A DNA stretch of 64,000 bases from Cyclobacteriaceae bacterium (GTDB lineage Bacteria; Bacteroidota; Bacteroidia; Cytophagales; Cyclobacteriaceae): the NCBI GenBank assembly GCA_019694875.1, contig JAIBBC010000003.1:1092199-1156198 (forward strand), given 5' to 3'. Both the position numbers and the translations under genes were made by a program. This document shows, piece by piece, positions 63,099 through 64,000 of the stretch (the first letter of the stretch is position 1; each line of letters begins with the position of its first letter). The notes under the pieces are model-generated. The model was not told where the DNA came from, did no database searches, and saw only the letters and a program-made list of their open reading frames with translations.

Positions 63099-63674
63099 TC
63101 ACATCTGTTTTTCCAATTGCTGATAAACCGCTTTCAATTCCTGCAAGGCCCGGAATACTTTAACTTTTACTGCGCCCTCCGAGCATCCTAATATTTCTCC
63201 AATCTCTTTGTATTTCTTCTCCTGGTATTTGCTGAGCAAAATGATTTCGCGTTTGTCAACCGGAAGACGGTCCAGCGCCAGGGTAAGCATTTTCGTTTCT
63301 TCATCCTGCTGCAGTTGCACGGAATACGCATCGTCATGGCCAAGCCTGTTTTCCCACGACTCAACGGATTCCGCTTTACCCAGCTTGTTTTTCCGGTAGT
63401 GGTCGTGATTCACATTTCGCGCGATGTGAAACATCCACGTTTTAAAGTCGCCTTCCCCGCGAAAAAGATAGCGGTACTTCAAAATCCGGAAGAAAACATT
63501 TTGTACGAGGTCTTCACTCAGCTCTGCATCCTTGCTCATGCCATAGAAGAAGCCAAACAACGGCTTTTTATAGCGCTCGAAAAGCAGGCCAAGCTTGTCA
63601 AGATGACCGTCTTTCACCTTGAGCATCAAGGCATTGTCGCTGAATGTTTCCAAGTCCTGTACAGGTGTTTTCAT
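63099..63674 (-). CDS. ECF-type RNA polymerase sigma factor
   Basis: 191 residues with region 2 (LFERYKKPLFGFFYGMSKDA, EDLVQNVFFRILKYRYLFRG, FKTWMFHIARNVNHDHYRK) and region 4 (LALDRLPVDKREIILLSKYQ, YKEIGEILGCSEGAVKVKVF). The first gene of the operon; 5' upstream is 88 bp to the next gene. Second ECF factor of the window. Its N-terminus (MKTPVQDLETFSDNALMLKVKDG) is typical. Confidence 0.93.
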   Translation of the reverse strand: MKTPVQDLETFSDNALMLKVKDGHLDKLGLLFERYKKPLFGFFYGMSKDAELSEDLVQNVFFRILKYRYLFRGEGDFKTWMFHIARNVNHDHYRKNKLGKAESVESWENRLGHDDAYSVQLQQDEETKMLTLALDRLPVDKREIILLSKYQEKKYKEIGEILGCSEGAVKVKVFRALQELKAVYQQLEKQM

Positions 63675-63762
63675 GCAGGGAAACCTCTGCTTTTGCAGAT
63701 GGTTACAGACTTTCTCTAAAATTAACCGAAATCGGCCAACGAGCCCGGAAAGCTTTTAAACC

Positions 63763-64000
63763 CTAAATGGAGCGTAAAGGAGGCAGTTCGATAATGCCTT
63801 GCTGGTAAGCGTATTTAACGAGCCCCACATTTCCGCGGGCGTTAACTTTAGAGAGAACGTTTGCCCGATGGTTGAAGAACGTTTTCTCACTGATCTGAAG
63901 ACGCTTGCTAATCTCGAGCGGTGTGAGTTCCTGGCAGATCAATAAAAGAATTTCAAGCTCGCGTGCACTGAGGTGTGTAGACCCAACATTGCGATGACGC
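63763..64000 (-). CDS. LuxR-type regulator, C-terminal fragment (cut by window edge)
   Basis: The last 79 codons of a gene that continues beyond the window. Reading toward the stop at 63763 gives LSARELEILLLICQELTPLE, then ISKRLQISEKTFFNHRANVL and SKVNARGNVGLVKYAYQQGI: a LuxR/NarL helix-turn-helix with the family's spacing. The truncated N-terminus is probably a receiver domain. It ends LPPLRSI. About 88 bp separate it from the sigma gene; both face the same way. Confidence 0.8.
   Translation of the reverse strand, partial: RHRNVGSTHLSARELEILLLICQELTPLEISKRLQISEKTFFNHRANVLSKVNARGNVGLVKYAYQQGIIELPPLRSI

Noticed and set aside
1-64000. tRNA or rRNA genes
   Set aside because: No stretch with a tRNA T-loop, anticodon stem and acceptor stem, and no conserved rRNA segments, were found on either strand; occasional TTCGAATCC strings lie inside genes such as the SusD gene.

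Overview
The window looks like a chromosome segment of a Bacteroidota bacterium, most likely order Cytophagales. The signs are a PorP/SprF-type outer-membrane protein beside a 1767-residue surface protein with a type B (CHU_C) sorting domain of the type IX secretion system, a SusC/SusD pair with satellite lipoproteins, many signal peptides and lipoboxes, several -7 elements of the form TAnnTTTG, and frequent start codons without a strong Shine-Dalgarno sequence. No rRNA, tRNA, transposase, phage module or CRISPR array was seen.

Layout. 1-3.5 kb: the start of an arginine operon on the minus strand (arginine-rich leader peptide, GNAT acyltransferase, argG, argC, proC cut by the window edge). 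3.5-4.9 kb: a TRIC/UPF0126 channel whose 5' side abuts an array of two interleaved intergenic repeats. 4.9-11.5 kb: the PorP/SprF and CHU_C surface-protein pair. 11.5-20 kb: housekeeping genes (GH20 hexosaminidase, Nudix hydrolase, t6A synthase, phosphofructokinase, phosphoglycerate kinase, RRM protein, DASS transporter), with three copies of a short palindromic repeat. 20-24.9 kb: an AT-richer accessory stretch with two small secreted proteins, a degenerate class III cyclase-like gene and a HEPN-like gene separated by an attC-like sequence, TrmO, a Doc-type toxin-antitoxin pair and a 21-bp minisatellite. 24.9-39.7 kb: two RibD/DHFR-like paralogues sharing an upstream motif, an ECF sigma gene with a probable anti-sigma, ahcY, a FrnE-type oxidoreductase, an ABC exporter-like unit with a DUF3299 protein, and the conserved birA-rsfS-ftsH block followed by lpxH. 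39.7-40.8 kb: an array of about 200-bp units rich in palindromes. 40.9-46.6 kb: an NtrC-type regulator with its kinase, an acyl carrier protein, a lipid kinase and a DUF2911 protein. 46.6-56.3 kb: a SusCD nutrient-uptake locus next to a propeller sensor kinase and LuxR-type regulator. 56.4-64 kb: lipoproteins, propeller and TPR proteins, a DUF5690 transporter, and an ECF sigma operon with a HEAT-repeat membrane protein and two DUF4097 proteins.

Working together. The arginine genes form one transcript with 9-57 bp spacings. The SusCD pair imports a polymer or large ligand through the outer membrane, and the adjacent kinase/regulator pair is the obvious candidate controller. The permease, ATPase and DUF3299 genes are nearly contiguous and probably form one envelope transport unit, perhaps for a metal. 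The last operon couples an ECF sigma factor to a membrane HEAT protein and two envelope beta-strand-repeat proteins. The less ordinary material is the leader-peptide candidate before the arginine genes, the repeat families, the attC-like gene cassettes and the shared motif before the DHFR-like paralogues.
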